A stretch of DNA of 64,000 bases, taken from assembly GCF_022811685.1 (NCBI RefSeq), contig NZ_CP094532.1, positions 459,501 through 523,500 of the forward strand, in the 5' to 3' direction. Origin of the DNA: Chryseobacterium suipulveris. Lineage in GTDB: Bacteria; Bacteroidota; Bacteroidia; Flavobacteriales; Weeksellaceae. Shown in pieces: positions 9,224-17,096 of this stretch. Position numbers and translations under genes: made by a program. Each line of letters opens with the position of its first letter. The stretch's first letter is position 1. Under the pieces are notes generated by a model. The model was not told the DNA's origin and did no database searches. It saw only the letters and a program-made list of their open reading frames with translations.

Positions 9224-9231
9224 TATATTTG
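9224..9231 (+). promoter_or_regulatory. -7 promoter box of tRNA-Cys
   Basis: TATATTTG matches TAnnTTTG exactly and ends 11 nt before the mature tRNA 5' end. Confidence 0.6.
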
Positions 9232-9242
9232 CAAACCCAAAT

Positions 9243-9313
9243 GGTACTTTGGCCGAGTGGTTAGGCAGTGGTCTGCAACACCATCTACAGCGGTTCGAAT
9301 CCGCTAGGTACCT
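9243..9313 (+). tRNA. tRNA-Cys (GCA)
   Basis: A complete cloverleaf of 71 nt. Acceptor stem GGTACTT (9243-9249) pairs with AGGTACC (9306-9312, one G:T), and the discriminator base is T, as expected for cysteine. The D arm runs from gccgag to taggc. The anticodon stem GTGGT/ACCAT has loop CTGCAAC with anticodon GCA. The T arm is AGCGG-TTCGAAT-CCGCT. The 3' CCA is not encoded. The gene stands alone with its own promoter box and terminator. Confidence 0.96.
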
Positions 9314-9321
9314 CTTTTTTT

Positions 9322-9354
9322 AGCAAGTTATTGATTTTCAATAGCTTGCTTTTT
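9322..9354 (+). terminator. Rho-independent terminator of tRNA-Cys
   Basis: 12-bp stem AGCAAGTTATTG (9322-9333) / CAATAGCTTGCT (9339-9350), one G:T pair, 5-nt loop, then T run. Confidence 0.92.
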
Positions 9355-9471
9355 CGTTTTAAGCAATTTTCTAATTTTTAACGTTTCTTTAACACCGCGT
9401 TGGTTTTGTTTTTGGCATACTCCTACCAACGATGACAAAAAAATCTATTTATTATTTAAAAAATTAAAGTT

Positions 9472-10041
9472 ATGAAAAATATAGTATTAACAGGTTTGAT
9501 GTCAGTTCTAATGCTGACCGCCTGTAAAAAGGACAACACGGTAGCTGAAAAATCTTTAGAACAACAAAAAGTTGAATTCCAACAAAGACAGCTCGAAATA
9601 GAAAAACAAAAACTCGCGATCGAAAAAGAAAGAATGGCTTACGAAACCCAAAAGAAAGCCGACAGTATCGCCGAAGTAAATAAAGCAAAAGCCGCTACTG
9701 CAGCAGCTGCAGCCGCTAAACCTAAAGTTGTTACCAGAACCAGAACGGTTTATGTAAACAACACACCGAGAAGAGCTTCAAGCTCTGGAACTTACGCAGG
9801 AACTACCGGTTCACAGGGAACTTCCGCAGGAACTACTCAGGGAACAACCCAGAAACAGGGAATGAGTAAAGCAGCCAAAGGTACAATTATCGGTACTGTA
9901 GGTGGTGCAGCAGCAGGTGCGATCATCAACAAGAATAACCGTGGTGCAGGTGCCGTAATCGGAGGAATCGTAGGTGGAGCAACCGGTTATGCAATTGGTA
10001 GAGCACAGGATAGAAAAGACGGTAGAGTGCAGCCGAAATAA
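9472..10041 (+). CDS. Glycine-zipper (YMGG-like) lipoprotein with coiled coil
   Basis: A 189-residue envelope lipoprotein. The signal peptide ends with lipobox LTAC (Cys18). Residues about 25-72 form a charged coiled coil (QQRQLEIEKQKLAIEKERM), followed by an Ala/Lys linker, a low-complexity Gly/Thr/Ser segment (YAGTTGSQGTSAGTTQG) and two glycine-zipper stretches (IIGTVGGAAAGAIIN; AVIGGIVGGATGYAIG). Glycine zippers pack helices in membranes, as in outer-membrane lipoproteins of the SlyB/YMGG kind. A structural role bridging the outer membrane and periplasm is inferred. Monocistronic, with a strong terminator. Confidence 0.85.
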   Translation: MKNIVLTGLMSVLMLTACKKDNTVAEKSLEQQKVEFQQRQLEIEKQKLAIEKERMAYETQKKADSIAEVNKAKAATAAAAAAKPKVVTRTRTVYVNNTPRRASSSGTYAGTTGSQGTSAGTTQGTTQKQGMSKAAKGTIIGTVGGAAAGAIINKNNRGAGAVIGGIVGGATGYAIGRAQDRKDGRVQPK

Positions 10042-10068
10042 TAACACCAAACACTCATCATATTGAAA

Positions 10069-10097
10069 GATTGCTTACTTTTAAGCAATCTTTTTTT
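10069..10097 (+). terminator. Rho-independent terminator of the glycine-zipper gene
   Basis: Perfect 9-bp stem GATTGCTTA (10069-10077) / TAAGCAATC (10082-10090), loop CTTT, then seven T. It ends 10 bp before the next start codon. Confidence 0.95.
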
Positions 10098-10107
10098 GTG
10101 AACTGAA

Positions 10108-11634
10108 ATGAAAATATTTTTACCGTTCGTATTGGGTGCAGGAATTTTTCTTAATGCCCAACAAAATGTAGTCATCCACAGTGGGACACCTACAGAACCA
10201 ACCATCGCCATTCATCCCACAAATCCAAATATCGTGGTTGCTGCGGCAAACATTAACAATTATTACTTCTCCACAAACGGCGGACAAAACTGGACCAGGA
10301 GAACTTTGACTTCGACTTATGGAGTTTGGGGCGATCCGGTGATGGTTTTCGACAATACGGGAAATCTCTTTTTTGGACATTTGTCGAATCCTTCTTCAGG
10401 AAGCTGGCTCGACAGAATCGTGGTGCAGAAATCCACCGATGGCGGCGTAACTTACAACAACGGAAGTTTTGCGGGACTGAACGGAAAACAGCACGACAAA
10501 CAATGGCTCGCTGTCGACACCAACAACAACCTGTATATGATATGGACTCAGTTTGATTCCTACGGAAGTACAAATCCGAACCACAAAACGTCTATCCTTT
10601 TTGCAAAATCGACTGATGGCGGAGCTTCGTGGAGTACCGCAAAAAAAATTAATGAAGTTGACGGCGATTGCAACGACGAAGACAATACCGTTGAAGGTGC
10701 CGTTCCCGCAATCGGTCCCAATAACGAGATGTATGTTTCCTGGGCGGGAGCAGCAGGTTTGGTTTTCGACCGATCGCTCGACGGCGGAAATACCTGGTTG
10801 ACCAACGACATTAAAATTGCCGACATTCCCGGAGGTTGGGATTATATGATTCCTGGAGTTGACCGTTGCAACGGTTTGCCGGTTACTGCGTGCGACGTGA
10901 GCAACGGACCCAACCGCGGCACTATCTACGTCAACTGGAGCGACCAAAGAAACGGCACCGATAATACCGACATTTTCCTCAGCAAATCCACCGATGGCGG
11001 AAATACTTGGTCGGCACCGATTAAGGTAAATAATGACAATTCTGGAAAACACCAGTTCTTGACCTGGATGACGATCGACCAATCCAACGGAAACCTGTAT
11101 TTCGTTTTCTATGACCGCAGAAGTTATAACGACAACCGCACCGATGTTTATATAGCAAAGTCAACCGACGGCGGACAAACCTTTACCAATATGAAAATCA
11201 ACGAGATCACATTTACTCCTAATGATCAGATCTTCTTTGGTGATTATACCAATATCGCAGTAAAAAATGGGAGAGTACACGCAATTTGGGGTGACCAAGT
11301 CGGCGGAAATAGTCGCATTGTAACTGCTGCGATTAATAGTGACCAAATTCTGCAAACTGTTGAATCTCACGATGACCACCAGATTTCATTTTTCCCGAAT
11401 CCTGTTGTGAATGAAGCATTTGTGTCTTACAAATTACGTGAGGAGTCGCTGGTTGAAATCAATATTTATGACATGAGCGGCAAGAAAGTTCACAAGGTTT
11501 TGAAAGAAAAACAGGGTTACGGAAAATACATCCAAAAGATTGATGTAGAACACCTGAAACTGCCGAGAGGAAACTACCTGTGTGAACTGAAAGTAAACCA
11601 CGAACTAAAAAAATCGGTGAAGTTTATTAAATAG
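10108..11634 (+). CDS. Asp-box (BNR) repeat sialidase-like protein with T9SS sorting domain
   Basis: Secreted beta-propeller protein of 508 residues. It has a signal peptide (MKIFLPFVLGAGIFLNAQ) and six Asp-box turns of the S-x-D/N-G-G-x-x-W/F type (STNGGQNW, STDGGVTY, STDGGASW, SLDGGNTW, STDGGNTW, STDGGQTF), then a C-terminal sorting domain starting SFFPNPVVNE. Asp boxes occur in sialidases but also in many non-enzymatic propellers. I see no clear sialidase arginine triad or FRIP motif, so a carbohydrate- or matrix-binding propeller is as likely as an exo-sialidase. The next gene starts 3 nt after its stop, so the two are probably co-transcribed. Confidence 0.87.
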   Translation: MKIFLPFVLGAGIFLNAQQNVVIHSGTPTEPTIAIHPTNPNIVVAAANINNYYFSTNGGQNWTRRTLTSTYGVWGDPVMVFDNTGNLFFGHLSNPSSGSWLDRIVVQKSTDGGVTYNNGSFAGLNGKQHDKQWLAVDTNNNLYMIWTQFDSYGSTNPNHKTSILFAKSTDGGASWSTAKKINEVDGDCNDEDNTVEGAVPAIGPNNEMYVSWAGAAGLVFDRSLDGGNTWLTNDIKIADIPGGWDYMIPGVDRCNGLPVTACDVSNGPNRGTIYVNWSDQRNGTDNTDIFLSKSTDGGNTWSAPIKVNNDNSGKHQFLTWMTIDQSNGNLYFVFYDRRSYNDNRTDVYIAKSTDGGQTFTNMKINEITFTPNDQIFFGDYTNIAVKNGRVHAIWGDQVGGNSRIVTAAINSDQILQTVESHDDHQISFFPNPVVNEAFVSYKLREESLVEINIYDMSGKKVHKVLKEKQGYGKYIQKIDVEHLKLPRGNYLCELKVNHELKKSVKFIK

Positions 11635-11637
11635 CGG

Positions 11638-13275
11638 GTGTTTTATCTTTTACTTTCTGCGATTTTTCTGCTGCCGATTTTATGGGGAATCGGAGAGGTT
11701 TTCAGTCGGGTTTTTAAAATCGCGACCAAAGAATTTTCGTGGAAAATCATTTTCGGGATTTTCTCGCTTTCATTGGTTTTTACAGGCATTGCGTTTTTTG
11801 CACCATTAAGCTTGCATGTTGAGGTCGCAACGATCGTCATCGGCTTGTCTTCATTTTTTTGGTTCAAAGGTTACCTGCAATTTTGGGATTTCTTTTCGCG
11901 ACAGAAATTGTCTCTCTGGTTTTTTGGCGGAGCGGTTTTATTCTTCGGTTCATTTTATCCGTTCATCCTTGATCATTTCGGGTATTATGTTCCGACGGTC
12001 AAATGGATTTCCGAGGTAGGTTTGGTTAAGGGAATTTCCAACCTCGATCTGCTTTTGGGGCAAATGTCGGTTTGGCATATTTTTCAGGCGGGTTTCTCGC
12101 ATTTTTCGGATCCTTTTCTCCGGATGAATGGGATTGTCTTATTGGTTTACCTTGTTTTCATTTTCGAAAAAAAATCGTGGATTCATCTGGTTTTCCTGCC
12201 CATTCTGTTTTTGTTTTCGCAGTCGCCGAGCACAGATTTGCCCGTGATCGTATTCTCATTAATTATTTTGGATGAACTTTTCAAAAACAATAATAGAACT
12301 GGACATCTTTTCGCGCTTTCCGTTTTTGTTTTCGCCATCAAACCGACGATGATCTGGCTTCCTTTGCTGGTTTTTCTGTATCTGGTCTTCATCGTGAAAT
12401 CGGGTTTCAAGGTGATCGTTCCAGGAACTTTCATCCTGATTTTATTCTTTGTCAAAAACATCTGGACTTTCGGGTTTCCTGTTTTCCCGGTGCAGTATTT
12501 CGATTTTGATTTTTCGTGGAAACCTAATGCGGATCTTTTGAAAAATTCTTCGGAAATGGCAATTATGAAAACTTACGACCTACAGTATTCCATTGATGAA
12601 ATCAATAAATTCACTCATTTCGACCACATCAAAAACTGGTTTTTACTAAAAGGAATTAAAGGGAAAATCAACATTTTCTTCATCCTTACTTTAGTTGCAT
12701 TTTTGGTGTATTCCCTGATCAAAAAATCAAGGTTGGTCTGGATTGTTTTCGTTTCTGTTTTGGTCAAAAGTGTTTTGGTGCTTCTGTTTTCCGCACAATA
12801 CAGGTTTTTCATCGATGTGTTTTTTGTCGTGTTCTTTGTGATATTTTACAAAGAAATTTCATCGGTGTATGCGAAACTTATCTTTGTGGGTTTGTCGGTT
12901 GTTCTTGCGGGATTTTTGTCTTTTCCAAATATTCTCAAAACGCATCTGCCAAGTTTTCAATCGGGAAGTTTTATGGGTGGATTTAAATTCGCTCAGCTTT
13001 ACCAACCTTCTGATTATGAATGGGATCAATTCAAAACTCATCAAATCGGAAATCTGAAATTCAATTGGGTCGATGGATATATTTTCAGTTTTCAGACGCC
13101 GATTCCCGCCATTTCGCCAGGTTTCGTTCAGGAGGATTTGAATGCCGGAATTTTCCCACAATTAAAAGGAAAAACTTTACGTGAAGGTTTCATCTGGAAA
13201 AAAATTAACGACGGCGAAAAAAAGCAACTTCAAAAAATCCTGGATGATTATTTAGAATCAGGTCGAAAGCAGTAG
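11638..13275 (+). CDS. Multi-pass membrane protein (LIC_10190-like)
   Basis: A 545-residue inner-membrane protein with about a dozen hydrophobic segments rich in Phe, Val and Leu, and a soluble C-terminal tail (about 450-545). The start is GTG at 11638; no ATG sits nearby and the spacing of 3 nt to the upstream stop supports translational coupling with the Asp-box protein. The layout (DHFGYYVPTVKWISEVGLVKG after the fourth segment) fits the LIC_10190 family of uncharacterised membrane proteins, which resemble glycosyltransferase-C/polymerase-type proteins in topology. Function is unknown. Confidence 0.72.
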   Translation: MFYLLLSAIFLLPILWGIGEVFSRVFKIATKEFSWKIIFGIFSLSLVFTGIAFFAPLSLHVEVATIVIGLSSFFWFKGYLQFWDFFSRQKLSLWFFGGAVLFFGSFYPFILDHFGYYVPTVKWISEVGLVKGISNLDLLLGQMSVWHIFQAGFSHFSDPFLRMNGIVLLVYLVFIFEKKSWIHLVFLPILFLFSQSPSTDLPVIVFSLIILDELFKNNNRTGHLFALSVFVFAIKPTMIWLPLLVFLYLVFIVKSGFKVIVPGTFILILFFVKNIWTFGFPVFPVQYFDFDFSWKPNADLLKNSSEMAIMKTYDLQYSIDEINKFTHFDHIKNWFLLKGIKGKINIFFILTLVAFLVYSLIKKSRLVWIVFVSVLVKSVLVLLFSAQYRFFIDVFFVVFFVIFYKEISSVYAKLIFVGLSVVLAGFLSFPNILKTHLPSFQSGSFMGGFKFAQLYQPSDYEWDQFKTHQIGNLKFNWVDGYIFSFQTPIPAISPGFVQEDLNAGIFPQLKGKTLREGFIWKKINDGEKKQLQKILDDYLESGRKQ

Positions 13276-13760
13276 GACAACATATTTTTTTAAACCACAA
13301 AAGGAACAAAAGAATTTTGCTTAAAGCTTTGATTAATTGTTATTTGTGGACACTTTTGATAGATCGTAAAAGAAAAAATCGTAGATTTTTAAACTTTTGT
13401 GTCCTTTCAGAGTTGTGCATTAAGAGTTTTTTTAACGCAAAGGTTTGTATTAAAATCCTCTAAATTGAGTTAGGCAAAGATTGCGGATAAATCCGCTGAA
13501 TAAGCGACCGCTTCATCAATTCGCTTTAGCGGATCAAGCTTTGCATTCTTATGATTGTGCGTATAAACCTTTAATTCTTTGCGTTTTCTAACATTAAGAA
13601 TTTGATTATCAATGTCCTATCATTGATTTGACTGATTTTACCCAAATGTGTAATAGGTGCTATTTCATCTTTTTCATTTATAAAATAAAAACTTTTGTCC
13701 CTTTTCTGGTTAAAATATTTACGTATTTGACCCGATTCAAAATCGTTGACCGCTTTTCAC
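13276..13760. repeat. Intergenic region with nested inverted element
   Basis: No gene seen. At 13293-13312 lies AACCACAAAAGGAACAAAAG, an 18/20 inverted match of 16991-17010. At 13361-13406 is a segment sharing AGAAAAAATC and ACTTTTGTGT with 16901-16946. At 13434-13585 is a nested inverted repeat: AACGCAAAG (13434-13442) pairs with CTTTGCGTT (13577-13585); inside it GGTTT pairs with AAACC, GCAAAG with CTTTGC, and ATCCGCT with AGCGGAT. It could fold into one long structured hairpin. Confidence 0.7.
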
Positions 13761-13768
13761 TAACTTTG
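13761..13768 (+). promoter_or_regulatory. -7 promoter box of aroC, placed for a leaderless mRNA
   Basis: TAACTTTG matches TAnnTTTG. It ends only 4 nt before ATG 13773, so transcription should begin at or next to the start codon. Confidence 0.55.
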
Positions 13769-13772
13769 TAAA

Positions 13773-14834
13773 ATGTTCAGTTTAGGAAATTTTCTCACAC
13801 TCTCCACTTTCGGCGAAAGCCACGGAATCGCGTATGGCGGAATCATCACCAATTTTCCCGCAGGTTTGAAAGTCGATTTCGATGAGGTACAGAAACAGCT
13901 CGACCGCAGAAAACCTGGTCAAAGTTCAATCGTTACCCAACGAAAAGAAAGCGACACTGTGAAGTTTCTTTCTGGAATTTTTGAAGGAAAAACCACAGGA
14001 ACTCCGATCGGTTTTATTATTGAGAACGAGAACCAGAAATCCAAAGATTACGGCCACCTCGAAAATACCTTTCGGCCAAGTCATGCCGATTTTACCTATG
14101 ACCAAAAATTCGGTTTCCGCGATTACCGTGGCGGCGGAAGATCTTCTGCGCGCGAAACCGTGAACTGGGTCGTTGCAGGAAGTTTGGCAAAACAACTCCT
14201 TCCCGAAAATGTGGAGATTAATGCTTACGTTTCTTCGGTAGGCGAAATTTTCTGCGAGAAACCTTATCAGGATTTAGATTTTTCTAAAACCGATTCCAAT
14301 GAAGTTCGCTGTCCCGACTCGGAAACTGCCGAGAAGATGATTTCTAAAATTAAAGAGATTCGGAAGGAAGGAAACACGATCGGCGGAACCATTACCTGCG
14401 TCATCAAAAATCTTCCTGCAGGAATCGGCGAACCTGTTTTCGGGAAACTTCAGGCAGAACTGGCAAAAGCGATGATGAACATTAACGCGGCAAAAGGTTT
14501 CGAATACGGAAGCGGTTTTTGTGGCGCAAAGATGACGGGAAAGGAGCACAACGATTTATTCAACAAAGATTTCAGCACCAAAACCAATCTTTCGGGCGGG
14601 ATCCAGGGTGGAATTTCAAACGGGATGGACATCTATTTCCGTGTCGCGTTCAAACCTGTGGCAACGATTTTGCGTCCGCAGGAAAGTTTTGACAAAGACG
14701 GCAATCCCGTCATCCTCGAAGGAAAAGGAAGACACGATCCGTGCGTTTTGCCGAGAGCTGTTCCCATTGTGGAAAATCTCGCGGCGTTTGTTCTCGCGGA
14801 TTTATTCCTGATCAACCAGCTCAGAAAAATCTAA
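13773..14834 (+). CDS. aroC: Chorismate synthase
   Basis: Last step of the shikimate pathway: converts 5-enolpyruvylshikimate 3-phosphate to chorismate using reduced FMN, in the cytoplasm. The 353 residues match the family. Signatures seen are [15 protein letters not shown] (residues 8-22), RRKPGQS near residue 46, the [29 protein letters not shown] block near residue 100, and the C-terminal [16 protein letters not shown]. Start ATG 13773 is clear. The gene is preceded by a repeat element rather than by other aro genes, so it is regulated separately from the rest of the pathway. Confidence 0.97.
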   Translation: MFSLGNFLTLSTFGESHGIAYGGIITNFPAGLKVDFDEVQKQLDRRKPGQSSIVTQRKESDTVKFLSGIFEGKTTGTPIGFIIENENQKSKDYGHLENTFRPSHADFTYDQKFGFRDYRGGGRSSARETVNWVVAGSLAKQLLPENVEINAYVSSVGEIFCEKPYQDLDFSKTDSNEVRCPDSETAEKMISKIKEIRKEGNTIGGTITCVIKNLPAGIGEPVFGKLQAELAKAMMNINAAKGFEYGSGFCGAKMTGKEHNDLFNKDFSTKTNLSGGIQGGISNGMDIYFRVAFKPVATILRPQESFDKDGNPVILEGKGRHDPCVLPRAVPIVENLAAFVLADLFLINQLRKI

Positions 14835-14894
14835 TGTGATTTCAGTTACAATTCTTAACAACGATAAAGACGAAATTTGTAAAAAATTTATAAA

Positions 14895-15458
14895 ATGAAA
14901 GAATATTGGCAGAAAGCCCTCAGTGTCGACGGGTATATGGACATTGCAAAAGAAAGGGCAACCAACAATCCCAACAAAAACGACGAAAAACAGGAGTATT
15001 ACGAACTCGGTCTCCAAAGAATGGAGCGCACCCTGAAAACTTTTAAGATGGATGAAGCTCAGCTGGAGAAACTCAAAACTAAAAATTTCGGTGGCAAAGT
15101 TTTGATCATTTCCGAACCGTGGTGCGGCGATGCAAGTGCGACAGTTCCTGCAGTTTCCAAATTTTTCGAGCAGGGCGGAAATGAAGTGCGCGTTTTCTTA
15201 AGAGATTCCGACACCTCGCTGATCGACCAGTTTTTGGTGAACGGAACGCAGTCCATCCCGATCGTACTTTTATTGGATGAGGACTACAACGTGATTTCCA
15301 ATTGGGGACCCCGACCGAAATTCGGCACCGAACTTCTCAAGAAATTCAAGGAAAATCCCGAAACCTATCCAAGAGAGGAATTCTACAACGACCTTCAGGT
15401 GTACTACGCGAAAAACCGCGGCAAAGACGCCATCGAAGAGATTTTAGATTTATTGTAA
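14895..15458 (+). CDS. Thioredoxin-fold protein with WCGDA motif
   Basis: A 187-residue cytoplasmic protein. The thioredoxin fold begins near residue 65 (KVLIISEPWCGDASATVPAVSKF) and includes the cis-Pro strand TQSIPIVLLLD. The active-site position carries only one cysteine (Cys-Gly-Asp-Ala in place of CxxC), so it is not a classical dithiol oxidoreductase. It may act through a mixed disulfide or have lost redox activity. The N-terminal 60 residues are helical. It lies between aroC and a TlpA-like protein, all in the same direction. The family is common in Flavobacteriia; partner unknown. Confidence 0.82.
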   Translation: MKEYWQKALSVDGYMDIAKERATNNPNKNDEKQEYYELGLQRMERTLKTFKMDEAQLEKLKTKNFGGKVLIISEPWCGDASATVPAVSKFFEQGGNEVRVFLRDSDTSLIDQFLVNGTQSIPIVLLLDEDYNVISNWGPRPKFGTELLKKFKENPETYPREEFYNDLQVYYAKNRGKDAIEEILDLL

Positions 15459-15469
15459 ATTTGTGAAGT

Positions 15470-15515
15470 GGCAATTTCCAAATTACCAAATTTTCAAATT
15501 ACCAAATTAGAAACG
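15470..15515. repeat. Short tandem AAATTnCC word repeat
   Basis: Five imperfect copies of a CAAATTAC-like octamer fill the gap just before the TlpA-like gene. Similar A/T words occur at 31490-31517. Confidence 0.6.
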
Positions 15516-15517
15516 GT

Positions 15518-16069
15518 ATGAACTTTCTCAAAAAAAATCTTTTCTATCTCGTTGCAACCGCGATTTTATTGGTGGTGTGGCTCGTTCCGTCGGTTCGCGT
15601 CAAACTCAATACCTTGTTTTTCCCCATTGCAACGGTGGAAGAAGCGATCACGCTCAACGATGCCGATTACAACATCCAGCTTAAAGGAATGAACGTTCCC
15701 GATGCAAACCTGAAAGATTTTAAGGGCAAAAAACTCGTGCTGCTCAACTTTTGGGGAACTTGGTGCGCTCCGTGCCGCGAAGAATGGCCTACAATCCAGA
15801 AGCTGCACGACAGCAAAAAAGACAAGGTAGATTTCGTACTGATCGCGATGCAGGACAAAGAGGAAGCGGTGAAGAAGTTCCTTCAGGAAAATAATTACAC
15901 CGTCCCCGTTTATATGGCGGAAAGTCCGGTAACTGCGAATGTGCTTCCTAAAGCTTTCCCCACGACTTTCCTGCTCGACAAAAACGGCAGAATCCTGCTG
16001 AAAGAGGACGCATCGAAAGACTGGAACACCAAATCGGTACACGATATGATCGATGCGATGGCGAAATAA
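15518..16069 (+). CDS. TlpA-like membrane-anchored thiol-disulfide oxidoreductase
   Basis: A 183-residue protein. Residues about 7-25 form one membrane segment (FYLVATAILLVVWLVPSV), which places the rest in the periplasm. The thioredoxin domain has the catalytic motif WGTWCAPCREEWP (CxxC near residues 83-86) and the cis-Pro segment KAFPTTFLLD. Such proteins reduce cysteines of exported proteins, for example in cytochrome c maturation or envelope repair. It follows the one-cysteine thioredoxin-like protein by 59 bp and may share its transcript. Confidence 0.9.
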   Translation: MNFLKKNLFYLVATAILLVVWLVPSVRVKLNTLFFPIATVEEAITLNDADYNIQLKGMNVPDANLKDFKGKKLVLLNFWGTWCAPCREEWPTIQKLHDSKKDKVDFVLIAMQDKEEAVKKFLQENNYTVPVYMAESPVTANVLPKAFPTTFLLDKNGRILLKEDASKDWNTKSVHDMIDAMAK

Positions 16070-16142
16070 CTTTAACTAAAGTTTACGAAATCTTGGTACA
16101 GAATTTGCGAATTTAGTAGCGTTCTAAAACTAAAAAACAGAA

Positions 16143-16481
16143 ATGAGAATATCAAAAATTCAGCTGGCAAAAGAGGCGTTCAAGCACAAAGGATTCATCC
16201 AAAAAATCCCCGTGATTGTGAGGATGATGAAGTCGGTGCTCAACAAAAACGGCTACAGACCAGAAGTCAAAAACATGATCGTTCCAGGTTTGGTGCTGCT
16301 TTACTTGGTATCGCCGCTCGACATCATCCCCGACTGGCTGCCTGTAATCGGCGTCCTCGACGACATGGCGCTCCTCGCTTTAGCCATCCCGATGCTCACT
16401 TCCGAAGCCGAAAAATTCGTAATGTGGGAAGCATCCAAAAAAACGGATCCCAACATCGCAGAAGCCGAAATCGTAGGATAA
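16143..16481 (+). CDS. YkvA family (DUF1232) membrane protein
   Basis: A 112-residue protein. Basic N-terminal half followed by the DUF1232 core: LLYLVSPLDIIPDWLPVIGV then LDDMALL, which forms a re-entrant or single membrane segment near residues 50-85. Function of the family is unknown. It follows the TlpA-like gene by 73 bp and is closed by a terminator, so it may be the last gene of the aroC-side cluster. Confidence 0.88.
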   Translation: MRISKIQLAKEAFKHKGFIQKIPVIVRMMKSVLNKNGYRPEVKNMIVPGLVLLYLVSPLDIIPDWLPVIGVLDDMALLALAIPMLTSEAEKFVMWEASKKTDPNIAEAEIVG

Positions 16482-16488
16482 ACATAGC

Positions 16489-16515
16489 CGCTCAGTAAAA
16501 TGGGCGTTTTTTTTT
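16489..16515 (+). terminator. Rho-independent terminator after ykvA-like gene
   Basis: 6-bp stem CGCTCA (16489-16494) / TGGGCG (16501-16506, one G:T) followed by nine T. Confidence 0.82.
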
Positions 16516-17090
16516 GGAGCAAGAAACTGGGATCAATTTTCCACACCCGGTCCCGCTCTTCGCTGCAATTCCTCGCTCCTCCTTCGTCGGCGCTGCGGGA
16601 TTTCCGCTGCGATCGGGGCTCAGAAGCAGGTCACATTAAAATTTTCCCCACAAAAGATTCACAAAAGAATAGTGTTTAAATCAATGAACTTGTTTAATGT
16701 AACTGTAACCGCAAAAGCGATAAAAGATAATAATACTGCGAAGTTCTTCAAAAGGCCATAAAAGCATATGGTATAAGAATTTCACCTTTTTTGTTCTTTT
16801 GGAGAGCTTATTGCATCAATCTTTTGCGGTAATAAAAAATGATTTTGCATTTACTTTAAACAACTTTAATATTTAATGAAATTCAAATGAAGTTTATAAG
16901 AGATAACGAAAGAAAAAATCTTCGATTTTTTGAACTTTTGTGTTCTATTAATAAGTTATATTTCAACTTTATCATTTTTTAGATATTGAGCTTTTGTGAC
17001 TTTTGTGGTTGTAATGGATTTGTCTTTTAAATGCGTATGACCTGGTTAAGAAGACGATTCATTTCTTCTTTCAAAAAAAATCAGGAAATT
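16516..17090. repeat. Intergenic region with G/C-rich block and inverted element
   Basis: No gene seen over about 575 bp. A G/C-rich block at 16540-16622 (CGCTGCGGGATTTCCGCTGC and neighbours) contrasts with the A/T-rich surroundings and looks like a dispersed repeat. ACCGCAAAAG (16708-16717) pairs with CTTTTGCGGT (16821-16830), bounding a 123-bp inverted element. The segment 16901-16946 resembles 13361-13406, and CTTTTGTGACTTTTGTGGTT (16991-17010) is the inverted counterpart of 13293-13312. Confidence 0.65.
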
Positions 17091-17096
17091 AGCGCC

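Noticed and set aside
10396..11082. Long minus-strand open frame of 228 codons
   Set aside because: It lies wholly antisense to the Asp-box protein gene, whose codon pattern, signal peptide and domains are clear; the antisense frame has no recognisable domain or promoter.
10108..11634. Definite sialidase
   Set aside because: Asp boxes alone do not prove sialidase activity and I could not place the arginine triad or FRIP motif; called sialidase-like only.
13293..17010. Composite transposon with 20-bp inverted ends
   Set aside because: No transposase gene or target duplication was seen and the genes inside are ordinary; kept only as an observation on flanking repeats.
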